From assembly GCA_016213775.1 (NCBI GenBank), contig JACQZR010000115.1, positions 1-35,416 on the forward strand: 35,416 bases of DNA, read 5' to 3'. This stretch comes from Acidobacteriota bacterium. Lineage in GTDB: Bacteria; Acidobacteriota; Terriglobia; Bryobacterales; Bryobacteraceae. Positions within the stretch are counted from its first letter, which is position 1. Every line of letters begins with the position of its first letter. The notes beneath the pieces are model-generated. The model made no database searches and was not told the origin of the DNA. It saw only the letters and a program-made list of their open reading frames with translations. This document shows positions 15,871-23,912 of this stretch, one piece after another. A program made the translations under genes and the position numbers.

Positions 15871-17332
15871 GGCCTTCCAAGAGGATAATCCCACCGGAGA
15901 CTAATTGTCCCAGGGCCGCGGCGAAGGGTCCAGGGTCAGCATCGGGAGCGAGCGCGCCGTCCTTAACCAGCGTCTCGAATATCTGCCGGCCCGTCCGCGT
16001 TCCATCCAGTTGCGGGAGCAGGTAGTTGGCGAGGCCGTCCACATCCCAAGTAAGCGGGAACGGGTGGCTCACTTCCATACGCTGCGCGTGCATGTCCCAT
16101 CCGCCTTCGGCCAGCGTCAGCGACTGGTGCATCCTGGGAGAACCGGCACGCACTCTCTTATTGAGGATGAGATCCGATCCGCCGTTTACGCGCAGTTCCT
16201 CCCATCGCATCAGCCACTCCATGTGCGCGGGACCATTGTGGGCAGTCCGGCGGCGGCGGATTGTGAATGGCGGTCTCGGCTCACGGTGTCTCTGGATGAC
16301 GGTGTAGGCGAACTGGAAGTTCTTAATCTTCATCTCGCGATAGCGCTTGATCAGCTCTTCAATCTGGAGGCCCGTCATATTCCAGCGAATGGCCGAGCGC
16401 ACGGCGGAATGAACCGGGTCAGCGGGGGGAAGTTCGAACACCGCAATGTCGAACTGGTCCTGCTCGGAGCCAAGCCACGCACGCAGGCGCTGCTCGATAG
16501 CGGAATCCACACGTTCGGCGCACATGGCCCGGCAGTAGAACCGTCCGCCTGGAGCGAGGACGCGAGGCAAGCCCTCTACGTGCCGGCGCATAATGGACTC
16601 GCCATCCTCGCCGCCATCGTGAAACAGCCACGTGTGCTTGAGGGTTGGAACGAACGGCGGGTGGGCGGCGATGCGGTCGAATTGCATCCCCTCCACCGAG
16701 CTATAGATGTCGCCGGCCAGCGAGGTGAAATTGGTGAGCGCGTTCAATCTGGCCCCGAAACGGGCAAACTCCGCGGACCGTTCGGCGATGTCGGTGGACC
16801 ATGCGTGACGAGCACAGTATTTCGCCGCAAGCAGGGCTGCCACGCCGGATCCTCCACACGCCTCAAGAAAACGCTCGCATGGATCCGTTGGGAGGAACCC
16901 GACATAACGCCGCGTGTCGCTGGAATCCGGCATCAGAACGATATCGTCCATGAAATCTGACTGAAACCCGGCGACTTCTTTCCAAATGTCGGACAGCACG
17001 TAGATTTCCATGTACGGGCGTATGCGAACGGTGGGATGGCAGGTGGTGCCATCCTGCCGAACGAGGCCGAGATCGAGAAGGACGGTGAGTCCGGTCTGAC
17101 CGAGCACGGTTCGCAAATCCTCAGCCTCGGCATAGCCTGCCTGCAGGAACAGGTGGAACAGCAACGAGAATGGCGGCGGAATGTCAGATGGGGCATCCCA
17201 TGCGGCCGCTGAGTCCGAATCGGTGATGCGCAGTTTGCGCAACTGTTGGCCGGTGAATTGGGAGCGGACGAAGAGTTCCCGGACTTGGGTGAACTGTTCG
17301 TCGGAACCGAAGCGAAACGGGACAGGGGTCAT
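15827..17332 (-). CDS. Class I SAM-dependent methyltransferase (MTS/PrmC-like) with extra N- and C-terminal domains
   Basis: The 501-residue product from ATG 17332 has three parts. An N-terminal helical domain (~1-110, 'SLLFHLFLQAGYAEAEDLRTVLG') resembles the winged-helix-like front domain of actinobacterial 'DUF7059-MTS' proteins. A Rossmann methyltransferase core carries ACGGSGVAALLAA (C159-G163) as motif I and AAHPPFVPT (H224-F227) in place of the NPPY of PrmC/HemK and N6-adenine enzymes. A long C-terminal domain with Trp/Arg-rich strands ends 'GGIILLEGHEPPPPIESKDSDE'. The core family methylates glutamine or amino groups in proteins and nucleic acids; His for Asn in the motif is notable, and the substrate cannot be told. 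The start is 5 bases after the stop of the repeat protein gene, so the two are cotranscribed. Confidence 0.85.
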   Translation of the reverse strand: MTPVPFRFGSDEQFTQVRELFVRSQFTGQQLRKLRITDSDSAAAWDAPSDIPPPFSLLFHLFLQAGYAEAEDLRTVLGQTGLTVLLDLGLVRQDGTTCHPTVRIRPYMEIYVLSDIWKEVAGFQSDFMDDIVLMPDSSDTRRYVGFLPTDPCERFLEACGGSGVAALLAAKYCARHAWSTDIAERSAEFARFGARLNALTNFTSLAGDIYSSVEGMQFDRIAAHPPFVPTLKHTWLFHDGGEDGESIMRRHVEGLPRVLAPGGRFYCRAMCAERVDSAIEQRLRAWLGSEQDQFDIAVFELPPADPVHSAVRSAIRWNMTGLQIEELIKRYREMKIKNFQFAYTVIQRHREPRPPFTIRRRRTAHNGPAHMEWLMRWEELRVNGGSDLILNKRVRAGSPRMHQSLTLAEGGWDMHAQRMEVSHPFPLTWDVDGLANYLLPQLDGTRTGRQIFETLVKDGALAPDADPGPFAAALGQLVSGGIILLEGHEPPPPIESKDSDE

Positions 17333-17337
17333 TTGTT

Positions 17338-19626
17338 TTACTTGCGAAGAAACGTGACGAGCAAGCCGATGACGAGCACCAGTATCAACCCGCCAACCAC
17401 GTACAAGGGCCACTTGGGGGACTGCTTGACGGGAGGGCGCGGCGCTACCATCTGGGGCGCGGGGGCGGCCACGGGTGGCGCTTGTGGATTGGGCATTACC
17501 GGTTGTTGAAACATGCGCGTGTACTCGCTGGGCGCATTCGCCTGAGGCGCCTGCATCGAGGGCTGTACGGCTTGAAAGGACTGCGTTGCTCCTCCGAAGA
17601 GATTGCTTGGGGGACGCGGAGCTTGAGGAGGCGCCGGAGCCTGGGCCGGGCCTCCGCCGAACAACTTCTGATACTCATCCTGCACGGTGGGCTGCGCGGG
17701 GCCGGCATAGGGACGGGGTGGGATGCCGCCGCCTGCCGGACTGAACGCAGGTGGTTGCGCGCCGCTGCTGTAATCGGTGAAGCCGCCTGAGCCGAACGGC
17801 GAGGGGGCCTGTGCCGGGTTGGGCGCTACCATCGGTTTGGCCATCGGCGAAGTGGGTGGAGCGAACGGATTCGCTTCGGCGCCGTAGGATTGTGGTGCAT
17901 TCGCAACCGGCAGCGCCTGTTTGGGCAACGATGGAGTGGCGAAGAGCTGCGTGAACTCGCCAGGCCCTTGCCGCTGGCCCGGCGCTGGAGGCATGGGACC
18001 GGGGGAATCGAGTTTCGTGGTCTTCACCAACGGCATTTCCCCGGCTGGTTGGGCCGGCGAGGCGGCGAACATCTGTGTGAACTCGCCGGGCGCTTTTGGT
18101 GCGGTGGCCGGCGGTGGAGGAGCCGGGGGTTTGCCGGCGGGCGGAATGGGCATCTGGCCCGTCGCGGATGGCGCAGCGGGACTCTGGAACATGGAGGTGA
18201 ACTCGCTGGGCGGCCTCGATGCGGGATCCGCCGGGACTTTCTCCGCGTGCGATGGAGGGGTAGGAGTGGGCGTTTGCCCAGTGACTCCGGGAGCCTGGAA
18301 CATACGGGTGAACTCGCCCACTTCGCCGGCAGGTTGCGGCGCAGGTTTGGCCTCCGGGTGGGGCGGTTTCATCTGGCCGGTGACGCCGGGCGCGGCCGGG
18401 CTCTGAAACATCGCAGTGAATTCGCCAGCCGGAGCCGCCTTCATCTGACCCGTCGCACCGGGAGCCGGGGAGGGGAGGGACTCGCCCGTCACGATGGCCG
18501 GCGTCGCGGTTTTTATCTGACCCGTCGCGCCGGGGGCTGGCGGTGTCTGGAACATCGCAGTAAACTCGCCTGCCGGAGCGGCGGGTGCAGGAGGCGCCGG
18601 CGGAGCTGCCTTCATCTGACCTGTCGACTCGGGGGCCGGCGGTGTCTGGAACATTGCCGTAAACTCGCCCGACGGAGTGGCGGGTGCAGCAGGCGCCGGC
18701 TCAGCGGCCTTCATCTGACCTGTCGGTTCGGGAGCGGGTGGTGTCTGGAACATTGCCGTGAACTCGCCTGCCGGAGCGGCGGGTGCGGCAGGCGCCGGCG
18801 GAGCGGGCTTGATCTGGCCCGTCGGCTCGGGGGCCGGCGGTGTCTGAAACATCGCTGTGAACTCGCCTGCCGGAGTGGGCGGAGCGGCCTTCATCTGACC
18901 CGTCGTCTCGGGAGACGGGGCGGTCTGGAACATCGCCGTGAACTCGCTCGGGGGTGGAGCAGGTTTCAACGACTCAGCGGCGGTTGGAACCGCCTGTTTG
19001 CCGCCGAGGAACAACTTCTCGAATTCGTCCTCAACAGGGGCCGCAACTGGCGGAGGTGGTGCCGGTGGCGGCGACGTTTTCGCCTTGGGCAGGATGACCT
19101 CGGCCGTCGAGAACATCTGGGTGATGTCCGGGGGAGCCATCCCGGGCTTGGGAGGGAGAAGTGGGGCGTTGGGCTCAGGCCGGCGAACGGTAACTTCTTC
19201 CTTCTTGCCGGCAGCGGCAGGTGGCGGGTCAGCGGGACGCTCTCCCGTCTCGACGAACTGAGGCGGTGGTACCTTCCAAACCCCTACTCTCGAAAGTGCC
19301 TCTTTGGCGGGTTTGAGGTTCTGTTCAGTGACGGGCAGGTTCTTCATTCTGACCCATTCTCTGAAATTGGCATACCCGTCGAGAGGCAGTGTGACCACAT
19401 ACGGGGTTCCAAGATGTTCCCCGATCTCCACGACATGCTGACTCTGTGAGGCTGGGATTTTGCGAACCTGTTCCAGCAACTCGAATGGCGGCTCACTCTT
19501 TCCTGGCTGGCCGACAATCATGTGAATCTGGACCACGCGTCCGGAGGCGGACTCGTGCGCCTGAAAGGTTTTTACCCCATCATCCCCAAGGACATCCACC
19601 AATTCGTACTTCTCGTATATGCTCAT
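17338..19626 (-). CDS. Tail-anchored protein: degenerate kinase N-lobe plus 14 EFTxMF-type motifs
   Basis: The ATG at 19626 has a GGAGG site 5 bases upstream. Residues 7-92 look like the N-lobe of a PknB-type kinase. YELVDVLGDDGVKTFQA sits where the glycine loop belongs, and VVQIHMI where VALKVL with the ATP-lysine is expected (here H35). HVVEIGEHLGTPYVVTLPL and GYANFREWV resemble the hinge region. No C-lobe or catalytic loop follows, so it cannot be an active kinase. Residues ~120-735 are Pro/Ala-rich, with 14 copies of a short motif from D167 (DITQMF) through six EFTAMFQ copies (228-408) to EYTRMF at 701. Residues 738-762 form one transmembrane segment ending FLRK, so the bulk faces the cytoplasm. 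It is followed after 5 bases by the methyltransferase gene. The function is unknown; a multivalent membrane-bound docking protein is a reasonable inference. Confidence 0.85.
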   Translation of the reverse strand: MSIYEKYELVDVLGDDGVKTFQAHESASGRVVQIHMIVGQPGKSEPPFELLEQVRKIPASQSQHVVEIGEHLGTPYVVTLPLDGYANFREWVRMKNLPVTEQNLKPAKEALSRVGVWKVPPPQFVETGERPADPPPAAAGKKEEVTVRRPEPNAPLLPPKPGMAPPDITQMFSTAEVILPKAKTSPPPAPPPPVAAPVEDEFEKLFLGGKQAVPTAAESLKPAPPPSEFTAMFQTAPSPETTGQMKAAPPTPAGEFTAMFQTPPAPEPTGQIKPAPPAPAAPAAPAGEFTAMFQTPPAPEPTGQMKAAEPAPAAPATPSGEFTAMFQTPPAPESTGQMKAAPPAPPAPAAPAGEFTAMFQTPPAPGATGQIKTATPAIVTGESLPSPAPGATGQMKAAPAGEFTAMFQSPAAPGVTGQMKPPHPEAKPAPQPAGEVGEFTRMFQAPGVTGQTPTPTPPSHAEKVPADPASRPPSEFTSMFQSPAAPSATGQMPIPPAGKPPAPPPPATAPKAPGEFTQMFAASPAQPAGEMPLVKTTKLDSPGPMPPAPGQRQGPGEFTQLFATPSLPKQALPVANAPQSYGAEANPFAPPTSPMAKPMVAPNPAQAPSPFGSGGFTDYSSGAQPPAFSPAGGGIPPRPYAGPAQPTVQDEYQKLFGGGPAQAPAPPQAPRPPSNLFGGATQSFQAVQPSMQAPQANAPSEYTRMFQQPVMPNPQAPPVAAPAPQMVAPRPPVKQSPKWPLYVVGGLILVLVIGLLVTFLRK
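18403..18945 (-). repeat. In-frame tandem repeats encoding EFTAMFQ units
   Basis: Six near-identical blocks encode EFTAMFQ followed by TPPAPxxTGQ(M/I)K and a Pro/Ala spacer. Successive units are 27, 33, 33, 33 and 48 codons, so the central part is a 99-base tandem repeat. Differences between copies are mostly silent or within spacers, while the EFTAMFQ core is invariant across these six. The pattern looks like unit expansion under selection on the motif, and copy number may vary between strains. Confidence 0.8.
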
Positions 19627-19758
19627 TCCGGCCTCCGGGTTTGTGCAAACACACCCAGCCAGAATGTAAAGCGGAATTCGAGGCGGAATCCCATCACGGG
19701 GGCGAAATAATTCAGCGGCGGCGCGGCGAACTATACAAACGGGGCTGCCGATCGAGGT

Positions 19759-21372
19759 CTAAAGCGACAGCAGGTACGACGTCAGGCGTTCCAGGTCCTT
19801 TGGCGCCAGGCGGTAAGGAGGCATGGTGGTGCCAGGGGAGAACTTCTGCGGATCGGCGAAATGGCCTTCCACCCAAGCGCGCTCGCGCCGCTTGGCCAAG
19901 CCGTTCAACGGCGGTCCCAGTTTGGCGCCAACTTCATTCACCTGATGGCAGGCATTGCAGCGATTCTGCTGGTAAACAAGGGCCCCGTCCACAGCGGGTT
20001 GCGGGGCATCACGCAATTCTTTGGCGTTTTGCGTGTTCAGCTTAAGCAAGAACGCCGCCAGTGCGTTCAACTGCGAATCGGCAAGGTGAATCGGAGGCAT
20101 TGAAGTGCCGGGCATCTTCTCCTGCGGATTCTTGAAATGCTCCAACATCCACTTGGCGTCGCGCCTGATCCCGGACTTTGCGAGATCGGGCCCCATCTTC
20201 TTCCCATCCTCGCCAAGCGTGTGACACGCAGAGCAGTTCTCCTTGCGGTAGTAACCGATGCCGGCCAGTTCCTCGGGGGAGAGATGGGCCCACTCGGCCG
20301 GGCCACCGGTTGCAACGCCCTCAACTTCCTTCGGCGTGCCGGAAATAGCAGCGCCTGTCAGCGCCGACCATCCAATGGCCCCCACCAACACCAGGGCCAT
20401 GGCGCCCTTTCGCTGCCCGACGCGCTTCACTCCGCCACGATCAATGAATGGCGCCAGCAGCAACGCGACGATCGCCAGGTTTGGCAGAATCACTGCTCCG
20501 ACCACTTCCAGCGGCCCTTCAAAGAACTTCAACAACTGGAACAGGAACATGAAATACCAGTCCGGCCGTGGAGTGTAACTGGTGTCCGTCGGATCGGCCA
20601 GCCGGCCTAACGGCGCCTCCAGAATCAAGGCCATGGAGAAGAGAACAGTGAAGGCAACGAAAATCGCCACCGTATCCTTGAAGACCTGCGAGGGATAGAA
20701 CTTACCCTTGGGGCCGTTGTCGCCGGGGTCGGGGGCTACGCCATGCTTGCGAACGAGGTAGACGTGGAACGCGATCAACAGAAGTATCGCAACCGGCAGC
20801 AGGAGCGTGTGCATGGAATAGAAACGCGCGAACGTCACTACACCCACGCCACTCTCCGCGCCCATCAGCCGCTGTACGTATTGACCCGCGCCCGGGGCAA
20901 GGCCCGCAATCTGCGTGGTCACGACGGTGCCCCAATAGGCGCGGTTGTCCCAGGGCAACAGGTAGCCCGTCAGCCCGAAAGCCATCGTCACCATCAGGAG
21001 CACGACGCCCACCATCCAGGTGGCTTCGCGCGGCTTCTTATACGCGCCCCAAATGAGCACCTGCACCATGTGCAGCACCACTACTACGATCATCATGCTC
21101 GCACCCCAGTGATGCAGGCCGCGGATGAGCTTCCCACCCGTCAATTCGGTCATGATGAACTTGACACTGTTGTAGGCTTCTCCCGGCGAGGCTGCGTAGT
21201 TAAACGACAGCATCACTCCGGTGAACGCCTGCACGAGAAAACAAAAGAGGGCAACACTGCCCATCACGTTGTGCCAGCCTGCGCTGGCGGGAATGTCCTC
21301 GTAAAGGAATTCGTTGACGAAGGTTTCGAGTCCTGTCCGGGACTCGATGAAATGCCGGATGCGTTTCACCAT
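19759..21372 (-). CDS. Cytochrome b fused to two cytochrome c domains (menaquinol:cytochrome c reductase)
   Basis: This 537-residue fusion begins with a full-length cytochrome b (about residues 1-345, some eight membrane spans). Haem-ligand histidines are H87/H101 and a second pair in SMHTLLLPVAILLLIAFH. Spacing within the pairs is 13 and 14 intervening residues, as in cytochrome b6 rather than mitochondrial cytochrome b. The quinol-site motif is PDWYF instead of PEWY. After one more membrane segment come two periplasmic c-type haem domains, C380-S-A-C-H384 and C472-N-A-C-H476, each with a distal Met (MPGTSMPPIH, SPGTTMPPYR). The protein oxidises quinol and passes electrons through its own haems c to a downstream acceptor. 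It lies 12 bases after the Rieske gene. No separate cytochrome c1 or oxidase gene is nearby. Confidence 0.95.
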   Translation of the reverse strand: MVKRIRHFIESRTGLETFVNEFLYEDIPASAGWHNVMGSVALFCFLVQAFTGVMLSFNYAASPGEAYNSVKFIMTELTGGKLIRGLHHWGASMMIVVVVLHMVQVLIWGAYKKPREATWMVGVVLLMVTMAFGLTGYLLPWDNRAYWGTVVTTQIAGLAPGAGQYVQRLMGAESGVGVVTFARFYSMHTLLLPVAILLLIAFHVYLVRKHGVAPDPGDNGPKGKFYPSQVFKDTVAIFVAFTVLFSMALILEAPLGRLADPTDTSYTPRPDWYFMFLFQLLKFFEGPLEVVGAVILPNLAIVALLLAPFIDRGGVKRVGQRKGAMALVLVGAIGWSALTGAAISGTPKEVEGVATGGPAEWAHLSPEELAGIGYYRKENCSACHTLGEDGKKMGPDLAKSGIRRDAKWMLEHFKNPQEKMPGTSMPPIHLADSQLNALAAFLLKLNTQNAKELRDAPQPAVDGALVYQQNRCNACHQVNEVGAKLGPPLNGLAKRRERAWVEGHFADPQKFSPGTTMPPYRLAPKDLERLTSYLLSL

Positions 21373-21384
21373 GGTGTCCTCCGC

Positions 21385-21888
21385 CTACGCTTCCTTCTTC
21401 TCCACCTGTCCGAGCAGCAGTTTGTTGCCTTCGATCTTTACCAGGTAGCGGTCGAGGGGGCGCGGCGCGGGCCCGTCAATGACCTTACCGTCGAGGTCGA
21501 AGTTGGACGTGTGGCACGGACAGTTGAACTGCTTCTTGCGCTCGTCAAATCGGTAGGCACAGCCAAGGTGAGTACACTGTGGCGCGAACGCCACCACTTC
21601 CGTGTCGGACTTCTTAACTACCCAGGCGGAGGTTTTTTCGCTTGATACCTTCCATCCGTCCACGCGGTTGCGCCGGAAGACAACCTCCTCCGCAACCCCT
21701 GTTTCCAGTTTCGAGAGATCCGCTGCTTCCACCCATTGATCTTCCTTTTTCGACTTGGGTGGAAAGAGCAGATAAACAGCGGCCGGGAGTGACATCGCGA
21801 GACCCATGATGGCTCCCAGACCATATATCACCGCGGTATGAAAGCCCCTGCGGTCCGGCTCCGTACGACTGTTCCCCTGAAAGCTCAT
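21385..21888 (-). CDS. qcrA: Rieske [2Fe-2S] protein of the quinol:cytochrome c reductase
   Basis: This 167-residue protein has a short basic N-terminus with a Tat-like RRGF, one membrane anchor (residues ~16-42), and a Rieske domain with cluster ligands in CTHLGC (C105, H107, and disulphide C110) and CPCHTS (C123, C125 disulphide, H126). The second motif has Thr-Ser where many Rieske proteins have Gly-Ser. It delivers electrons from quinol to the haem c domains encoded by the next gene, 12 bases downstream; the two are an obvious operon. The start at 21888 leaves only four bases between a TATAAT box and the ATG and no ribosome site, so the mRNA may be leaderless. Tat export fits the family, where the folded cluster protein is translocated. 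Confidence 0.94.
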   Translation of the reverse strand: MSFQGNSRTEPDRRGFHTAVIYGLGAIMGLAMSLPAAVYLLFPPKSKKEDQWVEAADLSKLETGVAEEVVFRRNRVDGWKVSSEKTSAWVVKKSDTEVVAFAPQCTHLGCAYRFDERKKQFNCPCHTSNFDLDGKVIDGPAPRPLDRYLVKIEGNKLLLGQVEKKEA

Positions 21889-21892
21889 GCTG

Positions 21893-21898
21893 ATTATA
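21893..21898 (-). promoter_or_regulatory. -10 box for qcrA, leaderless arrangement
   Basis: A perfect TATAAT on the minus strand ends four bases before the qcrA ATG. A start site the usual ~5-6 bases downstream would coincide with the ATG itself. No convincing -35 hexamer is present. No Shine-Dalgarno sequence lies between the box and the gene. Confidence 0.45.
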
Positions 21899-21948
21899 AT
21901 AAGACACTTTGTTCTTGCACCGGGAACAAAATGGTCAAAAAAAGTGCA

Positions 21949-21978
21949 TGGTATACTTTAGGCAGTTTGGATGGAGGG
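21949..21978 (+). promoter_or_regulatory. Extended -10 promoter and ribosome site of the VWA operon
   Basis: TGGTATACT (21949-21957) is an extended -10 element (TGn plus TATACT), which explains the lack of a good -35. GGAGGG (21973-21978) sits 7 bases before the ATG at 21986 and decides that start over the ATG at 21971, which overlaps the site itself. The leader would be only about 20 bases. Confidence 0.6.
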
Positions 21979-21985
21979 ACGGTCG

Positions 21986-22999
21986 ATGCACGCGAGGAAA
22001 ACTTTTCTTCTGTGTTTGACGGTCGCGGCGATCAACTTCGCTGGTGATGAGAAAAAGATCGATCCCAAAGCTCAGCAGACTTCACAAGCTCCGGCGAGAG
22101 TGGCTATCGAGCCGAGGGCCAAACCTGGTACTGAAGTCCCCGAGCGGCGTGGACCTTCGAACATTCGCGTCGACAGCACCCTGGTCTTGATCAACGTGAC
22201 GGTCACGGATCCGATGAACCGGTTCGTCACGGGACTGGACAAGGAGTTTTTTGCGCTCACGGAGGACAACGGGCCTCAAACCATCACTCAGTTTTCCAGC
22301 GAGGATGCTCCTCTATCCGTCGGCCTCGTATTCGACGCCAGCGGTAGCATGGGTTCTAAACTTCACAAATCGCGACAGGCGGCCTCACAGTTCTTCAAGA
22401 CTGCGAATCCGGAAGACGAGTTCTTCCTGGTGCAGTTCAACGACCGGGCGGAGTTAATCGTTCCGTTCACTCACAACAGTGAGGAAATCCAGAACCGGCT
22501 GACGTTCACTCAGGCCAAGGGGAAGACGGCGTTGCTCGATGCCATCTACCTCGCTATTCACACGATGAAGAAGGCGCGCAATCCGCGCAAAGCGATCCTC
22601 GTACTTTCCGACGGCGGCGACAACAGTTCCCGCTACACTGAGAGCGAGATTCGCAACCTGGTGGCCGAAGCGGACGTCCAGGTATATGCGATGGGAATTT
22701 TCGAGCCGGTCTCGTCGCGAGGGCGTACCGCGGAAGAACTGTCTGGACCCGGGTTGTTGTCGGATATCGCGGAGAAGACCGGCGGCCGGCATTTCCCGGT
22801 GGAGAATCTGAACGAATTGCCGGACGTTGCGGCGAAGATCGGTGTCGAACTGCGCAATCAATATGTATTGGGCTACTCCCCCACCAATCAGAACCGGGAC
22901 GGGAAATATAGGAAGGTAAGAGTCAAAGTGAAGCAGCCGCGGGGCTTCCCGCAACTGCGTGCTTTTTGGCGCACGGGTTATTATGCCCCTTCGCAATAG
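21986..22999 (+). CDS. VWFA-related domain secreted protein (first of pair)
   Basis: This 337-residue product has a hydrophobic N-terminus (MHARKTFLLCLTVAAINFAG), consistent with export, and a ~50-residue linker rich in Lys, Pro and Ala. It then follows the acidobacterial VWFA-related layout. 'VRVDSTLVLINVTVTD'-like strands lead into LTEDNGPQTITQF, the MIDAS motif D117-A-S-G-S (VFDASGSMG), a Thr in KGKTALLDAI and LSDGGDNSS. It ends with the family-typical YVLGYSPTNQNRDGKYRKVRV. The metal site looks complete, so it probably binds a divalent ion and a protein ligand outside the cytoplasm. The start is fixed by the GGAGGG site. The next gene starts 17 bases before its stop and encodes a paralogue. 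The ligand is unknown. Confidence 0.9.
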   Translation: MHARKTFLLCLTVAAINFAGDEKKIDPKAQQTSQAPARVAIEPRAKPGTEVPERRGPSNIRVDSTLVLINVTVTDPMNRFVTGLDKEFFALTEDNGPQTITQFSSEDAPLSVGLVFDASGSMGSKLHKSRQAASQFFKTANPEDEFFLVQFNDRAELIVPFTHNSEEIQNRLTFTQAKGKTALLDAIYLAIHTMKKARNPRKAILVLSDGGDNSSRYTESEIRNLVAEADVQVYAMGIFEPVSSRGRTAEELSGPGLLSDIAEKTGGRHFPVENLNELPDVAAKIGVELRNQYVLGYSPTNQNRDGKYRKVRVKVKQPRGFPQLRAFWRTGYYAPSQ

Positions 23000-23903
23000 T
23001 ATCCTCATTCTGCCCTTGCTGGCGTGGCTGGGAATCGCTCAGGACGCCACGTTTCGATCGGACACCAGCCTGGTGGTGTTGCACGCCAGTGTAATGGACA
23101 AGAGCGGGAAGCTGCTGACGAGCCTCCCCAAGGATTCGTTTCGCGTTTTTGAGAACAACGTCGAACAGACGATCACTCGATTTCTGCGCGAGGATATTCC
23201 AGTGTCGATGGGCCTTGTCATCGACAACTCCGGAAGCATGAAAGACAAGCGCCAGAAGGTGGAAGCGGCCGCGCTGGACCTCGTTAAAGCCTCCAACAAG
23301 AAGGACGAGGTGTTCATCGTCAACTTCAATGACGAGGCGTATCTCGACGTCCCGTTTACCAACGATATTAAAAAGATGGAAGAAGGATTGACGCAGATCA
23401 ATTCCCGCGGCGGCACGGCTATGCGGGATGCGATCAGCATGTCCATCGATGAGGTGAAGGAGCGCGGCAAGCGCGACAAGAAAGTGCTGCTTGTGGTTAC
23501 CGACGGGAATGACAACACGAGCCTCGTCACTCTGGAGAAGCTTCTCGAAAAAGCGCACCGCAGCGAGGTGCTCATCTACTGTATTGGCCTGCTGAACGAA
23601 GAAGAACGCCGTGAGGCGCTTCGCGCCAAGCGCTCGCTGGAGGCACTGGCGAAGGCCTCTGGTGGACTCTCGTTCTACCCCAAGGAGTTGACAGAGGTTC
23701 ACAAGATCGCGCAGGACGTCGCCTACGAAATCCGCAACCAGTTCATGATCGCCTACTCACCCACGAACACGGCGCAGGACGGAACGTTCCGTCAGATCAA
23801 AGTCACGGTAAAGGGATCCGGAAGCCCGGCGGTCCGAACCCGCAGTGGATATTACGCCAAAGCTCCGGCCGCGCCGAAGACCGGATCGTCTCTACGCGAT
23901 TAG
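22983..23903 (+). CDS. VWFA-related domain secreted protein (second of pair)
   Basis: The ATG at 22983 gives 306 residues, with a signal peptide (MPLRNSILILPLLAWLGIAQ) that supports this choice over an ATG at 22959. The fold mirrors the upstream paralogue: TSLVVLHASVMDKSGKLLTSL, then 'FRVFENNVEQTITRF', MIDAS D81-N-S-G-S, RGGTAMRDAIS with the metal-site Thr, and VVTDGNDNTS. It ends with FMIAYSPTNTAQDGTFRQIKV. The two proteins are clearly diverged duplicates. The overlap with the first gene and absence of a ribosome site indicate translational coupling. The mature C-terminus (AKAPAAPKTGSSLRD) is short and polar. Pairs of such genes are common in acidobacteria, and no function is established to my knowledge. 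Confidence 0.9.
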   Translation: MPLRNSILILPLLAWLGIAQDATFRSDTSLVVLHASVMDKSGKLLTSLPKDSFRVFENNVEQTITRFLREDIPVSMGLVIDNSGSMKDKRQKVEAAALDLVKASNKKDEVFIVNFNDEAYLDVPFTNDIKKMEEGLTQINSRGGTAMRDAISMSIDEVKERGKRDKKVLLVVTDGNDNTSLVTLEKLLEKAHRSEVLIYCIGLLNEEERREALRAKRSLEALAKASGGLSFYPKELTEVHKIAQDVAYEIRNQFMIAYSPTNTAQDGTFRQIKVTVKGSGSPAVRTRSGYYAKAPAAPKTGSSLRD

Positions 23904-23912
23904 AGCCAGCCG

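Noticed and set aside
17890-19449. 519-codon plus-strand frame with repeats
   Set aside because: It mirrors the tandem repeats of the minus-strand pseudokinase gene, and its Arg/Gly/Leu-rich translation is a by-product.
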